Source: Prunus persica
Lineage: Eukaryota > Streptophyta > Magnoliopsida > Rosales > Rosaceae
Length of the DNA: 64,000 nucleotides
NCBI RefSeq assembly: GCF_000346465.2
Contig: NC_034009.1
Coordinates: forward strand, 10,594,186-10,658,185
Reading direction: 5' to 3'
Under the pieces are notes generated by a model. It ran no database searches and had not been told where the DNA came from. It saw only the letters and a program-made list of their open reading frames with translations. A program made the position numbers and the translations under genes. Position 1 is the stretch's first letter; every line of letters starts with the position of its first letter. Below, one piece after another: positions 12,001 through 23,594 of the stretch.

Positions 12001-14610
12001 TAAAGCTGCGGGGAACAATATGATGCTTGTAATGCAAGGAATACAATGATCATGACAATAAGAATAATATAAATTAACTAATAATACTACAACAAATGCT
12101 TTACTTCATCATATTCATCTTAATTGTTACAAGGAGAAAATTACGCAAACCTTTATGCCCTGTGATTTCCACTCCTCTGGACTGCTTGCAACTTGCATTG
12201 CCTGTGCAAGTGAATCATCCAATTGCCTAACCTGTACAAGACATTTCTTCTTCCAATAGTCAAACATAGGTTTGGAGAGCTCTTCTACATTCTCACAAAT
12301 CCACAATCTCTGTCTCGTACGAGTAACAGCTACATATAATTGCTTCAGTTCAGAGCATAAGATGTTGTGCTTGGCTTCATTGAAACTTGGAAACCGCTGA
12401 GGTAATGTTGAGTCAAGCAAATCTTCTTCCTTCATGTAATCATATATTACCCTCCATTGATTTTTCAATGGTGATGAGCCAAAAAAGTTATACAAGAGTA
12501 CGTCCTATAGAAGGCACATGAATGTCATGAATGAACAAAAATAAAAACTTAAAAATAAAAACCTAAAAAACATAGTAAAGATCTAAAGGACTGAATGCAT
12601 CACAATTCAATAAATATAATCACCATGAACTCGAGGCCCTTGCACTCCACAATGGTCAGGACAAGAGCATGCTTCCCGACAAACATGGAAACTTCTTTCC
12701 TAGCAGCATCATCTCGCACCAAAATAACCTGCTCTGCGCCACAGCCAACTATATTTCCACTACCAGTTGCACAATTTCCAAATAATTTTATGATTGCATT
12801 TTCATTTTCTCCAGATTTAAGCAAAACCGGAGCTTCCCCATATATAAGACTGGTTTCAGGTTTTAAAACATCAATATAGTGGGGGAAAAAACGATAAATT
12901 ACTTCAACAATGCTCTGTGATAACTTCAGTACACCAGTATGGGTACGGAAATTTTGAGTCAAATGGAACATTTTTGAAATTTGTCCTTTTTCTTTTCTTT
13001 CTTCAAGCTTATTGCTTCTTGATTCCAACACAAACTTGTTGTGGAACAGATGTCGTATGTCTTGGAACCTAAAATCAATACCCCTTGCAATTGTCTGTGC
13101 TGTATCACCAGAAAAAATGAAACCCTCTTCAACATTGCTGCACATATGTTTGAAAAGAGCAATTTGACTGATTGTAAGATCTTGAACCTCATCTATATAA
13201 ACAAAGTCCATTTGATCACCCCCATACTTTTCACTCCTCAGACGGCGGTGAAGATCAATTACAAAATCAGCCAGATCAAAATCACCATTTTCCATCTTCA
13301 TTTTTTCATAAGCCTGAAATATATCATATATTTCTTCTCTCTTTTGTTTGCTTAAATTGGAAGTCCGGCCCTCTGACAATTGAACATAGTCCTCGCGGGT
13401 GAGTTTACCATCACCTGCTTCTATGGATCCCAAACCACCTTTGATATGAGATATTATCTCTGTAAAGACTCTTGAAGCATCCAGCTTCTTTGTTAACTGG
13501 ATATTAAAATGGGGCCAGTAAGATGAACTGAATCTCTCATACTTAACCTCCTTTGTCCTTATAAAGGTCTCCAATGCAACTGATCTTGAACTTTGCAATT
13601 GACTGTGAGTAAGTTTTGTAGCATCAAGGAATCTTTCGAAGTATGAGTTTGTTTCCCTCATTTCGGCACTCGGTGTTCCATCAAGCATCATCAAGAACTT
13701 ATGGAATGTTATGACAAGAGGATAAGAGTTGGGAGGAATATCATGAAAGGAATCCTTCATATCCTTGAATTGGGCTTCATCCTCATCAAAATCAGCCATA
13801 TCAATCAAACTCCTTTCAGTTGAATCACTGCCACCACCACATGCAAAACTGTCGACGTACAAAAGTTAGCAACTTAAAATTATGCTCTTCTGGTGGCTGA
13901 TGCGATGTTGATATTTATTTATACAACAATTCAAGTCAAGAACAAGAACAGAAATCAACATTCCTAATAAAAAAATGTTATGGTACATACATGCCCTTAA
14001 AAGAATAATATTATTGTATCATGATTCACAATATAATAACTTATAATCAAACAAAATAAAATAAAATGCAGTATCTTTTTGTTGAATGATCCACGCACCT
14101 TTTTAAGTGTAAAACATGTTTCTTGATGGCAAACACAGTTTCGGACTCACGGTGACAAAAAGCTGGCGTAGTGGAGTTCTCCCCATAGTAGCTGAAGAAC
14201 TCTGGTTAATGCTATTTTGACTACTATGGCATCCTTGCACTGCCAATTGGTGACATTGTTCATTCTGAAATAATTTCATTGTTAAAATTGTGGTCTTTCC
14301 TGTTCCTGACCGTCCAACTATAAAGCTACTTCTATGATAAAGCATAATCTCCATTTCCTAATCTGTAACTTCAAATGGCAAATCCAACTCTCTACCCTGA
14401 TGGTCGGACAGCAAGTGGTTTACCACACCAGATGACAAGGAGTAAAATTTCATGAGCAACAAACTCTCGCTGACCTGTGAATTCTCAACATAATTTCTAC
14501 CATCAGAATCGTCGCCACCAACTAAATCACTCTGGTTTTCAGTGATGCTAAGATCCTTGAACCGGGGAACATCCAAAGAGAGTGGCCAGCTCTTAGGAAC
14601 TTCCAAATCA
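9037..14610 (-). pseudogene. UvrD-like helicase and TPR-like part of the same locus
   Basis: Exon 8 (14099-14610) has the UvrD Walker A but carries an in-frame TAG 18 residues before it and a one-base loss after SPKLC. Exons 9-11 (13848-11768) are open and in phase and hold the DEVQD box, the QNFRT motif and motif VI. Exon 12 (9037-11579, about 2.5 kb) is a helical, TPR-like region read in a single frame except for one TAA at 10609-10611, after the residues LETQDIN. Downstream of that stop the same frame continues as YKSYGDLCFDYLG. Long open stretches with few point lesions suggest recent inactivation or relaxed constraint. Confidence 0.75.
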
Positions 14611-15231
14611 CTGGTCTCAAATGACAGAGAAATAAAAATTTACTTCATAATTTCAAAATATGACCAAGTATTTGTACCTTTTTATGATTCCAAAAAGGAA
14701 GCATTCATTATTATATATTCAAATATGTTCAAAAGAAAAAGCGAGAATGCAAAACAATATACCCCTCAAGGCATTTCTCGTTGCCCGATTGATAAAATCA
14801 TCTGTATATCTTGTCAAAATACTCTCTAGACGATTTACCAATTTTGGAATATCCTGTAGAGGCAATATGTCCCAGATCTTTAATATTTGAACGTATTTCA
14901 CATCCTTTGCAATGTCAGTTGTGCAAACAATATATAGACCTTCAAATTTATATTGTCTCAAGATTGGTGAAGAGCTTCCACAAATTATCCCCACATTTCG
15001 GTTCTTGGGTCTCCAACCACTGTAAAGCTTCAGTAGAAGATTTAATACAGACTTCTTCAGACGGATTGACTCTAGCATTTTGAATGACTCCAGAAAATTA
15101 TCACTGAAAAGTACCTAAAGATAATGGATTGGGGGAAGGAAAAAAACTAAGTACGGATGTACCAGAAATTCCAATTTCAGAACAAATATTGAGAAGTTGT
15201 ATACAATCATAAATTACTACCTACAGCTTAC

Positions 15232-18200
15232 CTTCCATCTAGAACTTCTAAAAAGTATGCTGTCAGCATTAAGCAGATCATCAAATTGGTCAAACTCTTT
15301 CTTCACCTCTAATATGGCCTTGGCCAAATTCTTGTCTTCATCAGCATTAAAGAAGCATTGACGACTTTTGGCATCAAGGACCAAGGCCTTCCAAACAGAT
15401 TCGCTATCGAGTAGAGTTCTTTCATGTCCCAGAATCCAAAGACAATGCCTGAATTCATGAGGCAAGAAGACTAGTTATTTATTTTTAACAAAAAACATTA
15501 ATAATGATGCAAAACATACAAGTTTACATAAAAGTAAAACCATACCTAGCCCTTGTAAGAGCGACATTAACTCTTTGTGGTTGTGATATAAAATCAAGGG
15601 ACTGATGACTATTAGATCGTACAGTGGACATTATAATTACATCCTCTTCCCCACCCTGGAACCCTTCAACCGTCCTCACCTTCACTGTAAAGCCATAAAT
15701 CTTTTCATACTTCTGTCGAAGTTTGTCCTGAACTGCAACTACTTGAGCAGCATAGGGTTTGAAACAATCCATTCTGTATTCAAAGAGAAATTTTCAGTGT
15801 TATCCAAACCAAAAAAAAATTTTGAATTGAGAACATGACCATGACTCCCCAGCTAGACATACCTTTGTACAGATTCTGCAGTAGTTCAAGAATAATAGAA
15901 ACCTCCACCAAATTTTTTGGACTATGTCCATCCTCATCCTTCTCTTCCATTCCACCGATTACATTTATAAAAGAAAAAGGACCAAACATTGACCCTGGAA
16001 GATAGTGTTTCTCATGGCTTCTTTTTTTAACGATTGGAGCTTCTAGGATCTGGTTATTATAGAAATTTGAATTTGAGAAGAAACTTATGGAGGGATGCAT
16101 TCTGTATTGCATATTCAGAAGGTGTTTTGAGTGACCCATTGAGCTCAACCTCTCAAACAAGCTTCTACAAAAAGCAGCCTCATTAGAAACCTATGGAAGA
16201 AAAGAAGTTAGATAAACACAAATGAATAAAAAGATATATATACACACAAATGAATTAGAAGTGGAATGAAAAATTGCAATAAGAGAAACAAAGGATATAT
16301 ATATATGTATATGTATGACCAAGTAGCATTGACGTACATTGCTTTTCACCGTAGCTAGTAACTGACATTCATCACCAACAAGAACAGCATGCTTCACGCC
16401 TGGAAGTTGCAGGGTTATTGTTGATTCACATTCTTTCAATTGTGCAGCTTCATCAATAACAGCAATTGTCAGTGGCTCCATTTCCACTCTATGCAGCTTA
16501 TAGGAACTTGACACGGTGCAAAATATTAAGGAAGCTCTTTGAAAACAGAATTCCATTAGAGATTCTTCATTCCTAACATTTGGAAGGTGAAGTCTACTAA
16601 GAGAATCCTGTAGAGTACGTAACACTGAAAGGCATTCTCCTATCTTGATGCCCAGCAGAAATGTGTTATCTACAAATGATGACTCAGCCACATTTTCAAA
16701 TTCTGAACGAGAGCAAAGGAGTTCCAATGCTTCAGAAACAACATTATCTTGGACCAATAAAAATTCAATGGTTTCAACTAAGCGTATGAGTGAAATCATG
16801 TTTTGGAAATTATGTTCCGAAATGTAATTTTTGGCTATATGGGTACATAAGGTAGAAATGCAATATCTTAGTGGTAATGCAGTAGAAACAAATCTATCTC
16901 TGAAAAATTCAAGAAATGATTTGCACTTCCCCTTGATAAGTTCAGTGTCACTTCTGCATTCTTTCTCTTTCAGTTCAGTAACACCATTATGTTCTTTCTC
17001 TTCGGTTAACTCATTTTTCTGGAAAACGTGGTAATGAGAAACACAATCTTCAAGAAAATCTATCATGGAAGCAAAGCAACTCCTCCAACCAGTCACTGGC
17101 CCCAAGCACTCACCAAGCTTTTTGACACGGTAATTCAAATATATATCTTCAATGTGTGCACCAACTTTAAGTCGCTCCTTATTCCCAAATAGAAGAACTT
17201 CTCCCAAAGAACAGAACAAGGACTTGGACTCTGTTTTAGTTACTATCTCTAGAAAACGAGAAGCAATTTCAGTTATTGCAACATTCGTTGGGGCACAAAT
17301 AACAGTCCTACAGTTCATCTGTAACAGAGTAAAAAGCAAAGTAGCGGTGGTTTTAGTTTTTCCTGTCCCTGGAGGACCCCATATAAGTTGCACAGTAGGC
17401 TTGGAATCACAATGCAGCATTTCAAGACATGCCAAAACAGCCCCAGTTTGGGACTCATTCAATCCCCATGATGAACTCTCAACTAACCACTTATCCCGGA
17501 TGCCATCATTTGTTTCGGAACAGAGATAATTGTTTTTCTGAGCCTGTTTACCAAACATAAGATTTTCAGTCAATCGCAGCAACAAACGCCATTTTTCTTG
17601 TTACACTTTAAAGAGGATGATAATGTGTCAAAATTACTAGAGTAGTATTATATTTAGTTATGAAAAAAGTAACACTGATAATTTAGTATGCTGTGTGGTG
17701 GTGAGTATTACTATTACATTACATCTTGGATCATGCACATTTTGGTGAAGTTGGTGAAGGCAATCTTGAAAGTCTTACCACAGAATTGGTGCACAAAACT
17801 TCTTTGATAATCTTCTGGTTTCCGGACATGTGCAACGCTTTCCATATTCTGCCATTAGGGATTAAATTTACCAGGAAAACCAAAAATAGTGATGTATGGG
17901 TGCTATCGTTGACTTCAAACTCTCTGGATGCCTTGACTTTAAAATAAAGAGAAGTAGTATCATCCTCGTTCTCATTTTCTGAGACATTAGTGACAGAAAC
18001 AAAAGCCCAGGACCTCGCTACCCTTTGTAAATCAGAAACAGTTTCGGGTTTGGCATCTGCTAAGACAAAAAGATCCCCAGGCAAAGTTTTGTATGGTTCC
18101 TTGCCGCGATCACTGAACCTGTTTCTCCAGCAATCAACCTTGATATCATATACATTTCTCCCGTAAGCCCCAACCCCATGAGGATTGCATTCTTCAAAAC

Positions 18201-18511
18201 CAACCACTTCAGCAAATGGTGCTTTGTCAATAGTTTCCATACTTGAATGCACCTGTGCTCGAGTTTCTTCCAATAAAGGATGTATATAAGACCCAAAATA
18301 TTGCCAAACCGAATGAAATGATTCAGGAATCTTTTCCACCTGAAACAGTAATAAAAAAAGGTTCAGAATAAGATAACAAACGATTCAGGAAACATTACGT
18401 GAACGAAGTGCAAGAAAATACCTGGTTCTTGTAAAGATTCTCATTGAAAATGTCTTCAAGCGACCAAGAAAACACGATATCACTGAAACGTTCTGTTTTA
18501 GCTTCCTCCAT
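15232..18511 (-). pseudogene. SEN1-like helicase half of the TRANK1-like locus
   Basis: Exons 1-6 encode an N-terminal region starting MEEAKTERFSDIVFSW and a SEN1-type AAA_11/AAA_12 helicase core. Junctions for exons 1-4 are in phase. Exon 3 (16338-17543) carries Walker A and DEAAQ, and exon 4 carries the QYRMHP motif. In exon 5 the spliced frame gives EWIVS, matching the family's AWVGS. It then jumps frame into PYAAQVV, missing the roughly nine residues that normally lie between. The shift alone would stop translation within the second RecA lobe. The ATG at 18509-18511 is the first in the transcript and lies downstream of a CT-rich leader. Confidence 0.75.
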
Positions 18512-19066
18512 CTCCTCTCACTCACTCAGTCACTCTCTCTCACTCACACACTTGGCTTTTTCTTTTCTTACATGCATTCAGTGTAAGTAAAGCATATGAT
18601 TTTCAACCCAGTTCACAAAAACCCACTTCAGTAGAGAGATAAAAGGATATATTGGATCTTTTCTTAGTCACAAAGCTAGGCAGAGAGAGAAAAGATATGC
18701 ACATGATCAGTGTCAATCAAAAGAGAAAAAGAGAAGTCTAGGAATCTTGTAATAGTACGAGGGGCACTGTCATGCATTACAAGAAACATACATACAAACA
18801 CATTAGCATTTAGCAAAAGGGAAGGCAGCTTCCATTCATCAATAAAAGAAACGCCGAAAGAGAAGTGGTACTACTCGGGGTTTCTACTTAGCGGGGAAGT
18901 TCTTTTGAACAATTGGTTGGTCTGTACACCCTCTTGACCATTTGATCTTAAAGGTTTCTCTTTACTTCGACCCAAAAAAACGTCCTCTCTTTACACTTCG
19001 ATGATTAAAAAACATGCAAAAATATTCGGACATTTTCGAAGAAAATTATGAGGACGCTTGCTCTTC
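18512..19066. other. Upstream region of the TRANK1-like locus
   Basis: Holds a CT/CACT-rich leader-like stretch at 18511-18555 and otherwise AT-rich sequence. A short open frame at 18710-18937 has no recognisable domain. No other gene seen. Confidence 0.4.
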
Positions 19067-19069
19067 TTA

Positions 19070-19715
19070 GAGCATCTTCTAGGGGATGTTAAATGCAAAA
19101 TGTTAAATTTGAATTTGATGGCTTATGTAGCAATTTGGCTTATATTTTTAAAATCAAATGGGGCCATATAATGCATAAAGTTTTAAAAGATATTAAATGA
19201 TAGTAGTGTACTAGGGTCCATAACTGAAAAAATATTAAATGACATCAAGCTTTTTGATATGTTATTTTGACATATCTTCTTTGTTTGAACAACTTTAACA
19301 TTTAATTTTTGTCATTTTATGTCCATGTAGCAATTTGACATATCAGTTGGAAATGCTCTCAAATGCAAAATATTAAATTTGAATTTGATGGCTTATGTGG
19401 CAATTTGACACTTTGAAAAAAAAATTAACTCCACCTGAAATGCCAAATATCATATTATTTTATTATATTTTTAAAAGCAAATGGGGCGTATATGATGCAT
19501 AAAGTTTTAAAAGAAAGTACATGAAAGTAGGATCCATGCCTAAAAAAATATTTAAAAAAATTTGACATCAAGCTTTTTGATATGTTATTTTTGACATATC
19601 TCTTCGAGCCTTTAAATCTATGTAGGATTTGACTACTCAGTTGTAACAACTTTAACCTTCAATTTTTGTCATTTCATGCCCACGTGGCAATTTGACATAT
19701 CAGTTGGAAACGCTT
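19070..19715. mobile_element. Tandem double Tourist-like (PIF/Harbinger) MITE
   Basis: Two related units, 19070-19358 and about 19359-19715, share long stretches such as AAATTTGAATTTGATGGCTTA and ATGATGCATAAAGTTTT-type phrases. The left end GAGCATCTTC and the right ends (revcomp GAGCATTTCC and AAGCGTTTCC) form degenerate terminal repeats. TTA lies immediately outside both outer ends (19067-19069 and 19716-19718), the 3-base target typical of PIF/Harbinger MITEs. Confidence 0.65.
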
Positions 19716-19899
19716 TTAGCCTCTTTCTACTGTATTATTTACAAAATTTCCATCCAAAGTATACTATCGTGTATTTCGACGCGACTTTACCATATTAGAC
19801 AAGTCGGTCCAGATATTATGACATCTCATTCTCCAACAGTAACATCGATCATGGGTGCATGTCTTTTGTTACAATGATTGATTTCTAATGGAGTTTTTT

Positions 19900-21600
19900 T
19901 ATTCAAACATAAAATAAAATGAAGCTGTTTGGGCCTAAATTTGGCACACCCAGTCTAAATATCAAAAGCCCATGTCAAAATTGGACAGCCACCAGCGATC
20001 CCTAAATAAATTGGTCAAAATTACACACTCGGCCCAACACTGGAAGCCCAGAATAACGAAGCAATCTCAGGACCCAAGCAGATTAGCATCGAAGTTGAAT
20101 TCAAAAGCCCAAATCCAAGAAAGCCCAGCCCAGAATCTGTCATTTGAGCTTTGAAAAAAAAGGAAAATCAGCCCACAGTTTCAAAACTCAACCTGGGCTT
20201 AGCATGATTAAAAGAGAAGAAAGGCCCAAAATTGGAGGCAAACCCATGTGACTGCCTGAACTTTGAAAAGTCAGCAATTTCAACTGAGATTGATAAGGAG
20301 GTAATAAGGGCAGGTTTGAAAAAGACATCTCTGAAAATCTCTGCTACCAGAAGATCAAAATCCCTTTTTATATACTTAGAGAAAAATCTACTCCAAAGAA
20401 ATGCACCATTTTCAAGAGATAAGCAGACTGAGTTTGGGAGATAAGCAGGAAGCAGGAAGCAGTGAGTTGTTCAAAATGGAAAATCAAACTAACTGTCACA
20501 GTTGAGCTCTTACAAAAAGCAGTTGAAATTAAAGAAAGTGTAGGTTTTCTTTCAAGAAAAACAGGGAAGTGATTACCTTAGGAACTAACTATTGAGGGTT
20601 TATCTGCCAGAATTAATAGAACCCCTGTTTTCTTTGCATTTAAAAATAAGAGATCTTTTGAGAATTTTTGCCGCCCATTAATAAAAGAGAAACCCTACTC
20701 CAAAACATTTCTTATAAATATAAGAGAGGGTGAACAGAGCAGAGACAATCAATCAAACAACCAAAAAAATCAGTCGAAAGACAAAAACTCAAAATGATCA
20801 CTTGATCTCAAAGAACCTTCAAACAAACTGAAGCAACTAAAAGCTCATTGATCCACAAGAAAGAAGCCAGCTAGAAATCAGTTTCAGACTTAGAGAAAAT
20901 TCATTTAAAACGAGATTTCTCTCTTTGCAAATTTGGTTCAGGAAAAGCCAAAACAAGCAGAGCCTGGGTTTTTACAAATATGAAAACCTTGACAAATTTA
21001 TGGAGAGCCCTGATCAAGCAGAACAAGCATCACAGTGCAGTTCCAGCTCAGTAATCCTTGAATCCAGCCACTTCTGCCCCCTTCAGACTAAAGAGGCTGC
21101 AATTCTGTCCGTTCAAAAAGCCTTCCAAGGCTTGAAATAGATTAAAGCTCTGCCAAACTCGAACGTTGATATCGATTTACAGCTGAAACTTGATAGTTGA
21201 AGTTGCTGACAGTCTAGTCCAGCACAGGCATACCCAGTCTAGCCCGGATCAAAAGCATCTATCCAGGAAAAAATGGAAGTCCAGCATTCTTTTTGTCTTT
21301 CTAGAGTTAGTTTTTCCCTTTTGAGTTTTGTAAAAAGCAGTTCTGCCAAAAAAAAGTTCATTTTCTCATCATTTATTCTAGCCAGAACTACCAATATTGT
21401 ACTGTGAAAAATTGTGAAGTCATCACCAGCCTGAGGCAAGAAAAGAACTTACTTGGGAGATATTCCTCACCCAAATTCACATTTGCTTGTTTAGAAATCA
21501 GTAACTTGGGGCGCAAGTTATCTATTTTCGAAATCTGCTAGGATTTTTCATTACTAGCAGTGGCACGCTCGCACACTAAAGAAAGTTAACTTGTTGACCA
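19900..21600 (+). repeat. Possible solo LTR or pararetrovirus-like leader relic
   Basis: About 1.7 kb without recognisable protein. It is enriched in AGCCCA/GGCCCA words at 19960-20240, followed by a TATA-like motif (CTTATAAATATAAGAGAG, 20710-20727) and an AC-rich, purine-rich leader-like stretch. It ends in a region with GCAGTGGCACGCTCGCACAC near 21559. This order (U3-like, TATA, leader) fits an LTR or an integrated caulimovirid leader. I found no terminal TG/CA pair with a target duplication, no primer-binding site and no pol genes, so the assignment is tentative. Confidence 0.3.
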
Positions 21601-22025
21601 GGCAATGGGGAACTTTACCCTACCATCACAGGAACAAACAAAAGCCAAGAAACATAGAAAGCATGCCCAAGAGTGACATCCACGGATATTACGTTTAAAG
21701 TGGACATGCATATCAATTTGTTTCCTCCGCTCACACTAGAAAGAGATATTTTTAATTGCTTGTATTAATTTAACAATTCAAGGTCATAAAGGGACTTTAA
21801 AATCATTTTCTCTTTTTGTTTTTCTTTTTTAAAAAGTGGTTTCATAAACACTAAATAAATAATAATAATACAATAAGGAAGCTTTACCTTCAATAAAGAA
21901 TGAGAATGTTTCAAGATGTGATTAAGTAAATCTTTGACAAAAGTATTTGAGCTTGCTTTAGAATATCGTTTTTAATCATGTCCTTAAAATCACATGTGGT
22001 TATTAATCATATTAAGGTTTGACAT

Positions 22026-22103
22026 AGTCAATCTGTACCATAATAATATGGAGTCAATCTGTACCATAATAATATGGAGTCAATCTGTACCATAATAATA
22101 TGG
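22026..22103 (+). repeat. Three perfect 26-base tandem copies
   Basis: The unit starts AGTCAATCTGTACCATAATA and ends ATATGG, and is repeated three times without a mismatch. It lies in intergenic DNA between the LTR-like stretch and the nested hAT elements. Confidence 0.95.
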
Positions 22104-22589
22104 TTTGCAATTAGTGATTTGCAAAAGACTCAAGCAAGGTCCAAGGTTCAAGTCTAATATCCATGTAGCGTGTTTAAAAAAAAGGCTAAAAATTCAAAAA
22201 TTAATTTAGACAACCAAATGCCCTTAGAATTTAGACAACACTAATGTCATTCATAATTAAAACAAATAAGAATTTTACGTGTATTACTAACTGATTATAG
22301 TCTGTATGGAATATCAATTAATATGAACAAAATCCACGTCAGTGACACAATTAGTTTACCAAAATTCATATCAAATATGAATAAAATCCATGTCAATTAC
22401 ATAATTAATCTAACAAAAGTCAATACCAATTAATCTAACCAAAAGCACATGTGATTTGGAGGTCACAAGATAAAAGTACATGTGATTAAAAGTTCGGGGT
22501 AATTTTCGGTGAATTTTTTGACACACATATGAGTTTTTATTGAATTTTTTAAGTTAGGTCAATTAGAAATGTACATGTGTCAGCTTGCT

Positions 22590-23041
22590 ATGAACCATTT
22601 AAAAAAGAATCAAAAGTGAGAAGCGCGCGGAGTCTTTCTTCTTCCTCGAAGAGCCTCTACAACTCAACTTTAATTCTAGAAAAAATTCGAAAATTCATAA
22701 CTTGGGTTGTGGAGCTCCGATTGATGAACCGTTTTCTCCTACATGCTCGTGAGATCGAGCCCAACAATCTAAGGTAAATATTCAGGGTCTCACATAGCAG
22801 CAAACAAAACAACGTCTTTGAGGCATTTAGTTGAACAACTAGCAAAGGGACAAATTCCGACATCCCCAAGGAAGTTTCTAGCGAGGAGAGTTGCAACTGC
22901 ACCTCTTTGCGCCTCTGTAGATTCCCTAATGTTTACAATATTGTACAAGAGAATGACTGTATTGTATTGCAAATCCAACTGAATAGATTCTTCATCTATT
23001 CTTGTAAGCTTGGGTAACTTTGATATATTGCTAGATGTCAC
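22590..23041 (-). other. Uncharacterised open stretch, possible gene fragment
   Basis: The minus-strand frame 22790-23041 reads 83 residues including VILLYNIVNIRE and ATLLARNFLGD, which looks like helical, armadillo-type protein rather than random sequence. It has no adjoining exons that I can recognise. It could be a relic of a U-box/ARM gene or chance. Flanks 21601-22589 and 23042-23254 show nothing coding. Confidence 0.25.
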
Positions 23042-23594
23042 TCGTAGCTCATGGAAGTCCTATGATTGATAGTGATCAATCCATATAAAGGAAGAATTAA
23101 AAAAGGGTTTTAATTTCATTTTATTAGAAAGAGTTCTAACGTTTTCCCATTGCCTTGCTAATTAGAACCTAATGGACCGTACACTTTAAATGGTTAACTT
23201 TGAGTAATACAAATGAGAATGAAGAAATCAATTTGATTGAAATTAATGTGATTGATTTACTTGAGGTGTCAAACGGGTCGTGTTGGGTCGACCTAACTCA
23301 TTTATAGCCAGGTCATGTAATAAACAGACCGAATCGGGTCGTGCTCATGTCGAGCCACTAAACGGACCGAAATGGGAGCACGCCAAATTTGATTTATGTA
23401 TTGTATTTTTTTTGTAATTTTTTTTTTACAACTTCATTTAAATATTTTGTACATTATGTATATACAAACAAGATTTATTATTTGTTGAAAAAATAGGCCA
23501 ATAACTTTATTTAAAGTACATTTAAATAGAAAATGACTAAATTATTGTTTGAATTTTAAAATTGAAACTTGAAAAATAAAATTATTATTATATA

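Larger units (their letters stand above)
6699..18511 (-). pseudogene. TRANK1-like dual-helicase/TPR protein, broken
   Basis: Large plant gene of the 'TPR and ankyrin repeat-containing protein 1-like' family. Exons (5' to 3'): 18422-18511, 17779-18339, 16338-17543, 15863-16190, 15546-15773, 15232-15448, 14763-15114, 14099-14610, 12624-13848, 12151-12504, 11768-12005, 9037-11579, then eight tail exons listed separately. The first half is a SEN1/Upf1-type SF1 helicase: Walker A GPPGTGKTKT, Walker B DEAAQ, then [21 protein letters not shown] and NVALTRAR. The second half is a UvrD-type helicase: GRSGTGKTT, YIDEVQD, QNFRTHTG, VAVTRTRQRLW. A helical TPR-like region follows. Lesions: exon 5 has lost about 28 nt near 15757 (frame shift between EWIVS and PYAAQ); a one-base phase break at the exon 8 start near 14609; TAG at 14358-14360 where relatives have Gln; a one-base loss near 14131-14135; TAA at 10609-10611. 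Introns are retained, so it is an unprocessed pseudogene. Family comparisons are from memory. Confidence 0.85.
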
